In this document: positions 1 through 8,583 of the stretch, piece by piece
Numbering within the stretch: position 1 is the first letter of the stretch
Layout: each line of letters starts with the position of its first letter
NCBI RefSeq assembly: GCF_008806345.1
Contig: NZ_VZZJ01000009.1
Span: 1 to 64,000 of the forward strand
Origin: Methylobacterium planeticum
Lineage (GTDB): Bacteria; Pseudomonadota; Alphaproteobacteria; Rhizobiales; Beijerinckiaceae
Length of the DNA: 64,000 bases
Direction of reading: 5' to 3'
The notes under the pieces: generated by a model
Databases searched by the model: none
What the model saw: only the letters and a program-made list of their open reading frames with translations
Told to the model about the DNA's origin: nothing
Made by a program: the position numbers and the translations under genes

Positions 1-63
<63 letters not shown>

Positions 64-84
64 AACACGAAGGCAGCAACGCTC

Positions 85-114
85 AACCCCGCCGGGCTCC
101 AGCTCGGCGGGGTT
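85..114 (+). terminator. Terminator after tRNA-fMet
   Basis: Perfect 10-base arms AACCCCGCCG (85-94) and CGGCGGGGTT (105-114). A few more inner pairs are possible. It lies 22 bases after the tRNA CCA end. The T-run is short (TTC), as is usual in GC-rich genomes. Confidence 0.8.
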
Positions 115-140
115 CGGCATGTCCGGAATCAGGCCTCAGC

Positions 141-899
141 GTGCGCAAGCTTCGCATCATCGGCATCGGCGCCGGCAATCCCGAGCACCTCACGCTTCAG
201 GCCGTCCGGGCCCTCGAGCAGGTCGAGGCCGTGTTCGTCCTCGACAAGGGAGAGGTCAAGGCAGACCTCCTGCGCCTGCGCCGGGAGATCTGCGAGCGCT
301 TCATCACCCGTCCGTTCCACTTCGTCGAGGCGCAGGATCCCGAACGCGACCGGAACCCGCAAGACTACGCCGCCGCCGTCGAGGCCTGGCACACGGCGCG
401 CGCGATCCTCTACGAGACACTGATCGACCGGGAACTCGGGGAGGGTGGCTGCGGTGCCATCCTGGTCTGGGGCGACCCGGCGCTCTACGACAGCACGCTG
501 CGCATCGTCGATCGCATCGTCGCCCGCGGCCGTCTCGCCCTCGATTACGACGTGATCCCGGGCATCAGCAGCGTGCAGGCCCTGGCCGCGAGCCATCGCA
601 TCGCCCTGAACCGGATCGGCGGTCCGGTCCATATCACGACGGGACGCGCCATCGCGGACGGCTTGCCGCCGGATGCCGAGAGTATTGTGGTGATGCTCGA
701 CGGCGATCCGCGCTTCGACCATCTCGACCCTGAACTGACCATCTACTGGGGTGCCTATCTCGGCACACCGAACGAGATCGTTCTGTCCGGGCGCCTCGGC
801 AGCATCGCGAGCGAGATCCGGCATGTCCGCGCCGAGGCCCGCAGCCGCCACGGCTGGATCATGGATACCTATCTGCTCCGGAAGCCGGACGGCCGCTGA
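141..899 (+). CDS. cobF: Precorrin-6A synthase (deacetylating) CobF
   Basis: This SAM-dependent methyltransferase of the aerobic (late-cobalt) cobalamin route methylates C-1 of precorrin-5 and releases acetate to give precorrin-6A. The 252-residue length is usual for CobF. The N-terminus has the tetrapyrrole-methylase glycine loop (IIGIGAGNPEHLT, residues 6-18), and the active-site strand with WGDPALYDST lies near 110-119. PGISSVQALAAS in the middle is also typical of the family. The start is a GTG chosen because the SAM loop follows at once; no ATG fits. It stands alone behind the tRNA terminator, with no other cob gene in the window, so the rest of the pathway must lie elsewhere. Presence of CobF implies oxygen-dependent B12 synthesis. 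Confidence 0.92.
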   Translation: MRKLRIIGIGAGNPEHLTLQAVRALEQVEAVFVLDKGEVKADLLRLRREICERFITRPFHFVEAQDPERDRNPQDYAAAVEAWHTARAILYETLIDRELGEGGCGAILVWGDPALYDSTLRIVDRIVARGRLALDYDVIPGISSVQALAASHRIALNRIGGPVHITTGRAIADGLPPDAESIVVMLDGDPRFDHLDPELTIYWGAYLGTPNEIVLSGRLGSIASEIRHVRAEARSRHGWIMDTYLLRKPDGR

Positions 900-962
900 A
901 TCGCGCCGGCGCGGCCATTCGGCCACGGACAGGCTCTGCCCTTGCGCGCTAGAGGCGTCCGC

Positions 963-1290
963 ATGCCGGTGCTTCGTCCCTACCAGCGCGCAAGCCTCGA
1001 CGCGCTCACTGATTCCTGGAAGCGGGGAGGGCGGAACGGCCTCATCGTGCTGCCGACGGGCGCCGGCAAGGCGCTCGTCATCGCCGCCCTCGTGCGCGAG
1101 ACGCTGGCCCGTCACCCGGACCACCGCGTGGTCTTCGTCACCCACACCCGCGAACTCATCGACCAGAACCACTCCGAGCTCCTGGCCTACTGGCCCGACG
1201 CTCCGGCGGGATTGTACTCGGCCGGTCTCGGCCGGCGGGAGGCCGGGGCCCAGATCCTGTTCTGCGGCATTCAATCCGGTTCGCGGACGG
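963..1290 (+). pseudogene. Truncated DEAD/DEAH-type helicase fragment
   Basis: The frame from ATG 963 encodes the first ~110 residues of a superfamily 2 helicase of the type III restriction/RadD-like group: a Q-motif-like start (RPYQRASLDAL), Walker A LPTGAGKALVIAALV, motif Ia (VFVTHTRELIDQN) and the strand AQILFCGIQS. Homology then stops abruptly near 1290. The frame runs on to 1481, but that sequence is unrelated and overlaps the 3' end of the globin gene on the other strand. The DEAH box and the whole second RecA domain are missing, so no helicase can be made. It is best read as a decayed remnant left by a deletion. The frame is also open from a TTG at 942. Confidence 0.75.
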
Positions 1291-1344
1291 CCGCAGCTTC
1301 TCGGATCTCCGGCGTCTCCACGACCCTGCGGCCTGATGCAGGGC

Positions 1345-1363
1345 AGGGGGCTCGGAGCCCCCT
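1345..1363 (-). terminator. Terminator of the globin gene
   Basis: Arms AGGGGGCT (1345-1352) and AGCCCCCT (1356-1363) with a 3-base loop. GGGC/GCCC pairing beyond a one-base bulge extends the stem. It sits 6 bases past the stop of the minus-strand globin gene and could also stop reading from the broken helicase gene. Confidence 0.7.
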
Positions 1364-1369
1364 CGCCCC

Positions 1370-1756
1370 TCAGGGCACCTGGCTGTCCGGCCGGAAGAAG
1401 AGCCCGGCCTTGAGGCTGTCCCCGATGCGGTGCGCCCGCTCGATCATCGTGCCGGCGACGGCGGGCTCGAAGACCGCGTGAGCCGTGTCCTCGAACAGGC
1501 CTAGCCAGCGCGCGAAATGCGCGGGCTCGAGCCCGCCGAGGGCCTGATGCTTGCCGAAGGGATTGCCCTTGTACCGGCCGGATTTCAGCAGCACCGACGA
1601 CCAGAAATCCTGGATCACCGCGAGATGGCGCGGCCAGTCGGAATCCGGAATGGCGCGGGCGAAGACCGGGCCGATCATATCGTCCTGGCGCACCTTCGCG
1701 TAGAAGGCGGCCAGGAACGCCGCGAGGCTCGTCTCGGTCAGGGTCGCGTCGGGCAT
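1370..1756 (-). CDS. Group III truncated haemoglobin
   Basis: A 128-residue 2-on-2 globin of the third truncated class. Visible family marks are the B-helix FYAKVRQDDMIGPVF (18-32), WPRHLAVIQDFW (41-52), the YKGNPFGKHQAL segment (62-73) and LEPAHFARWLGLF (76-88), in which His80 is the likely proximal haem ligand. Tyr19 is the likely B10 residue shaping the distal pocket. Group III globins are proposed to handle nitric oxide or oxygen; the exact substrate is not readable from sequence. It is cytoplasmic, with no signal peptide. Its 3' end overlaps the open tail of the helicase remnant, and it has its own hairpin terminator. Confidence 0.92.
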   Translation of the reverse strand: MPDATLTETSLAAFLAAFYAKVRQDDMIGPVFARAIPDSDWPRHLAVIQDFWSSVLLKSGRYKGNPFGKHQALGGLEPAHFARWLGLFEDTAHAVFEPAVAGTMIERAHRIGDSLKAGLFFRPDSQVP

Positions 1757-2056
1757 CGCGGTCCGGGTCCTGATCTCCCATTCACGCGAAAGCTCCTATC
1801 AGGTCGGGGAGGGGCATTGCACGTGCAGCCCGGGGGCAGGGCACCGACGTCCCCTCACCCCAATGGCGCGCGAGCGGGTGGACGGCCCCAGCTGAGGGCG
1901 ACTCCCAATTCGCGCGACCGGCGCCGTCCCGATCCGATCCGATCCGAAGCCAGAGCACGCCCTCATTCACCCCCTTCGACATCTTCTGGTTCCATAATAT
2001 ATCTTATGCGAATGGAATTGCCGAGGTTCGGGAGTGGTTCTCCCCGCCCCAGGCTG
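1757..2056. other. Intergenic stretch without a gene
   Basis: About 300 bases between two minus-strand genes. One short minus frame (1782-1982) has no protein-like composition, signal peptide or ribosome site and is not accepted. An AT-rich patch near 1990-2020 is the likeliest place for the globin promoter. Nothing else was seen. Confidence 0.5.
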
Positions 2057-2509
2057 TCAGCGAACCGAGACCTTCACCTCCGACTCGAAGCCCGTGCCGT
2101 CCGGGTTGATGACGAAGATCCGGTAGGTGTCGATCCCCTCGAAGCCCTCCTCCGCCTCATAGACCATCTTCAGACCCGGAACCCGCTTGGTGTTGCAAGC
2201 CACGAGCGGCGAGCCGGCGCCGTAGCGCGGAAAGGAATCGGCTGCGGCGAAGTCGACCCTGCCATGCTTCGGTGCGGCGAGCACCCGAACCACGGTCGGT
2301 CCCTGCGTGCTGCAATCGGGAAAGAGCGAGGCGAAGAATCCGATCATGCGGGCTTCGCCTTTCGGAACGACGCGCGTCATCGGGAAAACCGGCGGGACGG
2401 GTTCGGGGGCGGGAGCCGCGGCGGGGGCTGCCGTGCCCTCGGCGGTTCCGGCAGGCGCGGGTCCACACAGGAGCAGCGTCGAGGTCAGGGTCAGAATCGT
2501 CAGGCGCAT
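2057..2509 (-). CDS. Secreted protein of unknown function
   Basis: 150 residues with a clear Sec signal peptide (MRLTILTLTSTLLLCG, cleavage near residue 21) and then a Pro/Ala-rich linker to about residue 42. The mature domain (~43-150) is beta-rich, with two cysteines (DCST near 66 and ACNT near 104) that could form a disulphide in the periplasm. It ends with an Ig-like run (IDTYRIFVINPDGTGFESEV), so a small beta-sandwich is likely. No family was recognised. It stands alone, about 100 bases beyond the RND operon end and in the same direction. Confidence 0.75.
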   Translation of the reverse strand: MRLTILTLTSTLLLCGPAPAGTAEGTAAPAAAPAPEPVPPVFPMTRVVPKGEARMIGFFASLFPDCSTQGPTVVRVLAAPKHGRVDFAAADSFPRYGAGSPLVACNTKRVPGLKMVYEAEEGFEGIDTYRIFVINPDGTGFESEVKVSVR

Positions 2510-2612
2510 GGATCATCCTGCCGAAGGCGTCACGCCTTGATACCCGAGATTGCAGACCTGGTGGCGAGCCGCGTTCCTCGGGGCAGGGCGGCTCGATCCC
2601 CGGCCGGTCCGC

Positions 2613-5600
2613 TCACTCGCCGATGCGGCTGCCTTCGCCCCTCCGCCGCCATTCGGGCGCAGGGTGGCGCCCCTCGGCAGGCGCCTTATCATCCCCCCTG
2701 CCCTTCACAGGCTGAAATCGGGCGAAGCGGAGCGCGAGCGTCGGCAGAATCAGGAGATTGAGGAATGTCGAGGTCACGAGTCCGCCGAGAATCACGATGG
2801 CCATGGGGCCCTCGATCTCGCGTCCGGGCTCGCCGGCGCCGAGCGCCAGCGGCAGAAGGCCGAGGCCCGTGACGAGGGAGGTCATCAGGATCGGCACGAG
2901 GCGGTCGGCCGCGCCCTCGATGGCGCTGTCCGCGATCCAGGCCCGCCCCTCGACGCTCACGAGATGCTCGTAATGCGAGACCATCATGATGGTGTTGCGC
3001 AGGCTGATGCCGAACAGGGTCACGAAGCCGACGATGGAGCCGAGCGACAGCACCGCACCGGTCGCGAAGACAGCGAATACCCCGCCGACGAAGGCGAAGG
3101 GGAGATTGACGAGCACCAGCAGGAGGTTGCGCAGGGAGCCCGTGACCACCGCGAGCAGCAGCACGATGCCGAGCCCGGCCAATGCCGAGTAGGTGAGGAG
3201 ATCGCGGCGCGCCCGCCCCTGCGCCTCCGCCGAGCCCGAGAAGGACACGTAGACGCCCTGCGGCAGACGCACCTCGCGGGCGATCTTGCGCTTGGCGGCG
3301 GCGACGAACGAGTCGATGTCCCGTCCGACGACGTTGGCGGTCACCGCCTGGACGCGCTGAGCCCCCTGGTGCTGGACCTGATAGCGGCCCGAGGTCTCGT
3401 AGATGTCCGCGACCTGCGAGAGGTGGATATAGGTGCCGCTCGGGGTGCGCAGGGGCAGGTCCCCCACCGCGGTCAGCCGCGCCCGCATTCCGGCATCCAG
3501 GATGACGATGACGTTGAAGACGGCGTTTCCCTCGTAGGATTGGCCGACGATGTCGCCCTGATAGGCGGTCCGCACGGATTCCAGCACCTCGATGGCGTCG
3601 AGCCCCCAGTGGCGCAGGTCGTTGGGGCGGAGCCCCACGTTGATCTGCGGCAGGCCTGCGGGCGAGGCCTGCTGGATGTCGCTCGCGCCGCGCACCTCCG
3701 CGAGCTCCTTGGCGACCTCCCGGGCGGCGGCCTCGATCCGGTCGAGATCATTGCCGATCAGGTTGATCACCACCGGGGCGGTGAAGCCCGAGACCGTCTC
3801 CTCGATGCGCTCGGTGAGGAAGGTCTTGAGCGAGAAGGCGGCGCCGGGAAATCCCGCCATCAGGCCGCGGATCCGCGTCTCGACGGCCTTCTGGCCGGCA
3901 CCGTCGAGGTCGAGCTCGAGGTCGATGTGGATCTCGCTGTAATGCGTGCCGGCCGTGTCCTGCCCCGCCTCGGCCCGCCCGATCTGGGAGGCCACCGAGC
4001 GGATGCCGGGGATGCGCAGCAGCTCGTCCGTGATCCGGGCGCCGAGGCGCTGCGATTCCTGCAGCGAGGTGCCGGGTGCCGCGGCCATGTGGAGGATCAG
4101 GTGGCCCTCCTTGAGGTCGGGCAGGAAGGTGCCGCCGAAAAACGGTGCGATCCCCGCCCCCATCAGCGTCAGCACGATGCCGGCCGTGATGACCGTGCGG
4201 GGGTGGCGGTTGATCCGGCCCAGCAGCCGGACGTAGACGCCCCGCGACCATCGCATCACGGGCGGGTCCCGGATCTCGCCCTCGCGCCGGCCGGTGAGCA
4301 GCAGCATGGCGAGGGCCGGCGTGACGGTGAGCGCCACGCCGAGGGACGCGACGACGGCGAGGATGTAGGCGAGGCTCAACGGCCCGAACAGGCGGCCGGC
4401 GACGCCCGAGAGGGCGAGCACCGGCAGGAACACGAGGAGCACCGCGAAGGTCGCGTAGGCCACCGCCGTACGGACCTCGAGGATCGCGTCGAGGACCACC
4501 CTCCCCTCCGGCAGCGGCCGGCTCAGGCGGCGGTTCTCGCGCAGGCGGCGCACCACGTTCTCGACGCCGATCACCGCGTCGTCCACGACCTCGCCGATGG
4601 CGATCGCGAGGCCGCCTAGCGTCATGGTGTTGAGGCTCTCGCCGAGCGCCTGCAGCGCCAGCACCGCCGTGATCAGCGAGAGCGGGATGGCGACGGCGCT
4701 GATGACGCAGGTGCGCCAGTCGTACAGGAAGGCGAACAGCACCACGATGACGAGGATGCCGCCGAGCGCCAGGGCCTGCAGGACATTGCCGTTGGCTACC
4801 CGGATGAAGTTCTCGGGCCGGAACAGGTCGGGGCGCAGGACCACGCCCTCGCGCTCCAGAGCCGGCCGCAGGTCCTCGAGGGCGGCCTCGACGCGAGCCG
4901 TGACCTCGCGGGTGTTCGCCCCGTACTGCGCACCGACCATCAGCAGCACCCCGGGCTTGCCGTCGACGAGGGCGGCGCTGATCGGGGGCTCGGGTGCCGC
5001 CACGACATTCGCGACGTCGCCCAGCACCACGCTCGCCCCGCCCTCGTTGATCAGGACCGTGCGGGCGACCTCGGCGGGCGTGAGCGCCTGCCCCTCGGTC
5101 TGCAGGACGATGCGCTGGTTGGCGGTGTCGACGAAGCCCGCGCCCCGCACGCCGGTGGCCTTGCGCGCCGCCGCGAGCACGTCGTTGATCGCGACCCGGA
5201 AGCGGATCAGATCGCTCGGACGCACCTGCACCTGCAGCGAGCGGATGCCCCCGCCATAGACCGAGACCTGCGCGATGCCAGGCACCGCGAGGAGACGCAG
5301 CCTCACGGTCCAGTCGGCGAGGGTGCGCAGGTCGAGGCTGGAGCGCGTCTCCGACGTCAGCCCGACGAGCAGCACCGTGCTGGTCGAGGAGGTCAGCGCC
5401 GTCATGGCGGGCGGCATCACGCCCTGGGGCAGGCGGCCGGCCAGGGCCGTCAGGCGCTCGGTGACGAGCTGGCGCACGCGGTAGATATCGTTGCCGGTGC
5501 CGAACACCGCCGTGATGACCGACAATCCCTGGATCGAGGACGAGCGCAGCGACTCGATGCCCGGCAGACCGTTCACCGCGACCTCGATCGGCTGCGTCAC

Positions 5601-5813
5601 CAGTACCTCGACCTGCTCCGGGTTGAGGCCGGGCGCCTCGGTCTGGATCACCACCGAGGGCGGCGCGAATTCGGGGAAGACGTCGTACTTGGCGTCGCCG
5701 AGGGTCATCAGCCCGAAGGCGAGCACCGCGAAGGCCAAGGCCAGCACGACGCCGCGGAAGCGGACCGCGAAGGCGACGAGGGCCGCCTGCGGCCCGGACG
5801 GGGATGTCGTCAC
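2613..5813 (-). CDS. RND efflux transporter permease (CusA/CzcA family)
   Basis: Inner-membrane proton-driven pump of the heavy-metal (HME) branch of the RND superfamily, 1066 residues, as expected for the family. After TM1 (16-36) comes the family opening DVFPEFAPPSVVIQTEAPGL, then the large periplasmic loop, TM2-6 from about 345, and TM4 with AIAIGEVVDDAVIGVENVVRRL, whose acidic pair is the proton relay of HME pumps. A second repeat follows, ending in TM12 near 1040. Substrate cannot be fixed: the TM4 motif is nearer CusA than CzcA, but metal-binding methionines were not verified. It starts with GTG one base after the fusion-protein stop, so the two are one operon. No outer-membrane factor gene is nearby. 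Confidence 0.9.
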   Translation of the reverse strand: MTTSPSGPQAALVAFAVRFRGVVLALAFAVLAFGLMTLGDAKYDVFPEFAPPSVVIQTEAPGLNPEQVEVLVTQPIEVAVNGLPGIESLRSSSIQGLSVITAVFGTGNDIYRVRQLVTERLTALAGRLPQGVMPPAMTALTSSTSTVLLVGLTSETRSSLDLRTLADWTVRLRLLAVPGIAQVSVYGGGIRSLQVQVRPSDLIRFRVAINDVLAAARKATGVRGAGFVDTANQRIVLQTEGQALTPAEVARTVLINEGGASVVLGDVANVVAAPEPPISAALVDGKPGVLLMVGAQYGANTREVTARVEAALEDLRPALEREGVVLRPDLFRPENFIRVANGNVLQALALGGILVIVVLFAFLYDWRTCVISAVAIPLSLITAVLALQALGESLNTMTLGGLAIAIGEVVDDAVIGVENVVRRLRENRRLSRPLPEGRVVLDAILEVRTAVAYATFAVLLVFLPVLALSGVAGRLFGPLSLAYILAVVASLGVALTVTPALAMLLLTGRREGEIRDPPVMRWSRGVYVRLLGRINRHPRTVITAGIVLTLMGAGIAPFFGGTFLPDLKEGHLILHMAAAPGTSLQESQRLGARITDELLRIPGIRSVASQIGRAEAGQDTAGTHYSEIHIDLELDLDGAGQKAVETRIRGLMAGFPGAAFSLKTFLTERIEETVSGFTAPVVINLIGNDLDRIEAAAREVAKELAEVRGASDIQQASPAGLPQINVGLRPNDLRHWGLDAIEVLESVRTAYQGDIVGQSYEGNAVFNVIVILDAGMRARLTAVGDLPLRTPSGTYIHLSQVADIYETSGRYQVQHQGAQRVQAVTANVVGRDIDSFVAAAKRKIAREVRLPQGVYVSFSGSAEAQGRARRDLLTYSALAGLGIVLLLAVVTGSLRNLLLVLVNLPFAFVGGVFAVFATGAVLSLGSIVGFVTLFGISLRNTIMMVSHYEHLVSVEGRAWIADSAIEGAADRLVPILMTSLVTGLGLLPLALGAGEPGREIEGPMAIVILGGLVTSTFLNLLILPTLALRFARFQPVKGRGDDKAPAEGRHPAPEWRRRGEGSRIGE

Positions 5814-5814
5814 G

Positions 5815-6924
5815 TCAATCGTCGTCCGCGCCGCCGGAGACCTGAAGCAGGCTCTTCATCTCCTCGGACAGGAGCGCCTGCGCACCCTTCAGGACGATCT
5901 CGGTCTCGCCGGGGAGATCCCCGACCACGTAGGCGTCGTCGGACATCGGCGTGTTCGCCTTGAGGGGATGGCGCACGAAGGCGTTCTCCGACAGGCCGCG
6001 ATAGACCCAGGTCCCGCCCTGCCAGTGCACCACCGCATCCTCCGGCACGAGGATGCCCGTCACGGCGCGATCGGCCGGGAGAAAGGCCAGGGTGCTCATG
6101 CCCGGCATCAGGCCGCTGTCGCCGGCCACGATGTAGAAGAAGCTCTGTCCCTGGATGCGCGGGTCGGTGCGGGTCGCGGGCGAGACGAAGCGCAGGACGA
6201 CGCGGCTCGATTGCGGCGGCACCTCCGCGAAGGCGACGCCGGGGCCGCCCTTGAGGGTCTCGCCCGGCGGCAGCGTGACCTGCATCAGGAACTCCGTCCG
6301 CTCGATCAGGCGACCGATGACGGGCGAGCGCTCGACGATCGCCTTGCCGATCACCGGACCCCATTCCTGCTGCGCCGTCGCCGCGAGGGTGCGCAGCTGG
6401 GAATCCGCCGCCATCAGCGCCGCCTGATCGGTCTGGTAGGTCCCCTCCGTCGTCTCGACCTGCACGGTGGTGGCGTATTGGCCGAGATTCTTCGCGCGTA
6501 GGGAGGCGCTGCGCGAGACCTCGGCCCGGGCCTGGGCCGTCTGGAGCTGCGCCCTGGCGCTGGCGTAGGAATTCGTCAGCTCGGTCACCCGGGCGAGATC
6601 GAGGACGCTGCCATAGGCCTGCAGTTCCTCCCGGTGGACCTTCGCCTCGACGCGCGCCGTCTCGAGCCCGAGGCGTGCCCGCTCCTCGGGCTTCAGGCGG
6701 ACCACCGTGCGGCCATCCTCGACCGCGGTGCGCGCGGCGGGCAGGTGGGGGCGCTCGGCCGGCGCGGGGTTCACGCGCTCGCGCCAAGCCGAGAGCAGGG
6801 GCATCGCGCGCGTATGCAGCCCCGCGAGATACGGCGCGCCGGCCTCCGTGACGGCGAGAACACCCAGGGCCGCGGCGGCGAGGATGAGCAGGACGATGAG
6901 GATGGGGCGCCGCCGCTGAAACAA
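5815..6924 (-). CDS. RND periplasmic adaptor (membrane fusion protein)
   Basis: HlyD/CusB-type adaptor that links the RND permease to an outer-membrane channel. One N-terminal anchor (RRRPILIVLLILAAAALGVLAV) is followed by a lipoyl/barrel-sandwich half (LQAYGSVLDLARVTELT), a coiled-coil hairpin (ARAQLQTAQARAEVSRSASLRAK and onward) and a beta-barrel plus proximal domain (ILVPEDAVVHWQGGTWVYR). I prefer the TTG at 6922-6924 because GGGGAGGGGAGG lies just upstream at ideal spacing and the protein then begins MFQRRRP. A longer frame from ATG 6978 has no ribosome site. It is first gene of the two-gene pump operon, one base apart from the permease. Confidence 0.85.
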   Translation of the reverse strand: MFQRRRPILIVLLILAAAALGVLAVTEAGAPYLAGLHTRAMPLLSAWRERVNPAPAERPHLPAARTAVEDGRTVVRLKPEERARLGLETARVEAKVHREELQAYGSVLDLARVTELTNSYASARAQLQTAQARAEVSRSASLRAKNLGQYATTVQVETTEGTYQTDQAALMAADSQLRTLAATAQQEWGPVIGKAIVERSPVIGRLIERTEFLMQVTLPPGETLKGGPGVAFAEVPPQSSRVVLRFVSPATRTDPRIQGQSFFYIVAGDSGLMPGMSTLAFLPADRAVTGILVPEDAVVHWQGGTWVYRGLSENAFVRHPLKANTPMSDDAYVVGDLPGETEIVLKGAQALLSEEMKSLLQVSGGADDD

Positions 6925-7050
6925 GACCGCCTCCCCTCCCCGCATGCAGCCGGCCGGCATTCCCGCTCGGCTTCGCATTTTGCCATTTTTGCCCGGAAAT
7001 CGGTGCCGAATCTACCCAGTCCGGGACTTATTCCGCGTCCCTCCCCGCCG

Positions 7051-8211
7051 CTATGGCGGTGCGTCCGATCCGACCATCGGCATGTCGACGTGGAACCGAG
7101 CCCCCTGCCCCGCCCGCGGGACGGTCAGGCTGCCGCCGAGCTGGCGGGTCAGGTTCGCGATCACCCGCATGCCGAGGCTGCGCGAGGCTCTGGTGATATC
7201 GAACTCGGAGGGCAGGCCGATCCCGTCATCAGCGACGTCGAGGACGAGGCGCTCGCCCGCGTGCTCGGCGCGGATCCGGATCTCGCCGCCGGCCTGCGGA
7301 TAGGCGTACTTGATGGCGTTGGTGACGAGTTCGTTGACGAGAAGGCCCAAGGGCACGGCCTGATCGGCCGTGACCTGCACCGGATCCGCCTTGCAGAGGA
7401 GCCGGTGATGCGGCGCGCCGCTCTGCAGATTCGCCGTCAGGGTCTCGAGGAAGAGCGCGAGATCGATCACCCCAGGCTCCGCGTGGCGCCAGAGCTGGTC
7501 GTGGACGCCGGCGATGGCCTCCACGCGGCTCCGCGCGTCGATCAGGGCATTGCGCACGTCCTCGCTCTCCGAGGCCTTGGCCTGGAGCGCGAGCAGGCTC
7601 GCCACGATGGTCAGGCTGTTCTTCACCCGGTGGCTCATCTCCCGGGCGAACAGGTCCTGGCGCACGAGTGCCGCCCTCAGCAGCCCCTCGGTGCGCAGGC
7701 GCTCGATCGCGCCGCCGAGCAGGTTGGCGAAGCCCTGCATGAAGGCGATGTCCGCCTCCTCGAACATGCCCTCACGCGTGTCGTCCACCTCCAGCACCCC
7801 GAAGGCGCCGTCGCGGTTCTCGATCAGCACGTTGATGGCACGGCGGATCCCGTGCTCGGCCATGAGCTGGGGCGTGCGGAAGCGGGTCTCGTTCTCGAGA
7901 TGGTTCGAGATCACGGGGCGGCCCGTCTTCAGGGCGAAACCCGCCGGCGAGGCGAGATCCGCCCCGATGCGGGCCTTGCCGATGACATCCGGCCCCCAGC
8001 CGATGCCGGCCCGCACGAGGAGGCTGTCCTCTCCGCGCCGGTACTCGAGTGCCTTGCAGAACTCGGCGCTCATGCCCTCTGCGCAGAGTTCCGTGGCCCG
8101 CTGCAGCAACCGGTCGATCTCGTCGCCGCGCAGGGCCTCGACCCCGAACTCGGAGAGGATGGCCTGCTGGCGCAGGCGCGTCGTCAGATCGGCGGGGCCG
8201 CTCTCGTTCAT
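7051..8211 (-). CDS. GAF-domain sensor histidine kinase (HisKA_2/HWE type)
   Basis: Soluble two-component sensor kinase. Domains from the preferred start MNESGPADL (8211; the frame is open to 8238): an N-terminal GAF domain (~25-175), a HisKA_2 dimerisation helix with the H-box REMSHRVKNSLTIV (phospho-acceptor His about 194) and a HATPase_c domain (N-box LLVNELVTNAIKYAYP, G1 DVADDGIGLP). No transmembrane segment is present, so the GAF domain must read a cytoplasmic ligand. No response regulator is adjacent. In alphaproteobacteria kinases of this type often feed PhyR of the general stress response, which is only an inference here. The RND operon downstream, in the same direction, may be its neighbour by chance. 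Confidence 0.88.
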   Translation of the reverse strand: MNESGPADLTTRLRQQAILSEFGVEALRGDEIDRLLQRATELCAEGMSAEFCKALEYRRGEDSLLVRAGIGWGPDVIGKARIGADLASPAGFALKTGRPVISNHLENETRFRTPQLMAEHGIRRAINVLIENRDGAFGVLEVDDTREGMFEEADIAFMQGFANLLGGAIERLRTEGLLRAALVRQDLFAREMSHRVKNSLTIVASLLALQAKASESEDVRNALIDARSRVEAIAGVHDQLWRHAEPGVIDLALFLETLTANLQSGAPHHRLLCKADPVQVTADQAVPLGLLVNELVTNAIKYAYPQAGGEIRIRAEHAGERLVLDVADDGIGLPSEFDITRASRSLGMRVIANLTRQLGGSLTVPRAGQGARFHVDMPMVGSDAPP

Positions 8212-8583
8212 GGGTCGGGCTTGTCTCGATGCGGCCACGGGGCACGGCCGCCCGAAGCGTGTAGCGATCCGAGCGGCAGGATGAGGGCAGCGCGGCGATT
8301 CCGGATCCGCCGTGCCGTCCGGATCGGCCCCGCAGCACCCGCCCCAGGGACCTCGACGAAGACGAACCGCGACAAAGCGAGCGATTCATCCGAAGCGAGG
8401 ATGTCGCGCCGATCAATCCCGTGCGCAGCGTCACGTAGCAAGGCGATAAACCGGATTAAAATGAGCCCGCTTTACTCGTAACTCAGCGCACGCCGCGCAG
8501 GTCATCTTCGATTTATATTCCGTCTGGTGAAAGCAGAGCGAGGCTCTGCGGCGAATCATCATTCCATGAGAAAGGAATAATCG
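8212..8583. other. Intergenic region with a leader hairpin
   Basis: About 370 bases between the divergent kinase and the small secreted protein. A perfect 7-base hairpin, GCAGAGC (8533-8539), GAG loop, GCTCTGC (8543-8549), lies 34 bases before the next start codon and is not followed by a T-run, so it is a leader structure rather than a terminator. A minus frame (8208-8441) is not convincing. Confidence 0.5.

Noticed and set aside
942..1481. Prophage or restriction island
   Set aside because: Only a helicase fragment remains; no methylase, integrase or phage structural gene is visible.
1782..1982. 66-codon minus-strand frame
   Set aside because: No ribosome site, no family, and amino-acid use typical of non-coding sequence.
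2520..2612. GTTCC near 2573 as an EcfG promoter for the secreted protein gene
   Set aside because: No AACG at 16-17 bases spacing.
2550..4619. 689-codon open frame on the plus strand
   Set aside because: It is antisense to the RND permease and has the His/Asp/Arg/Gln-rich composition produced by reading a GC-rich gene backwards.
8208..8441. 77-codon minus-strand frame overlapping the kinase start
   Set aside because: Arg-rich non-coding pattern and overlap with a well-defined kinase N-terminus.
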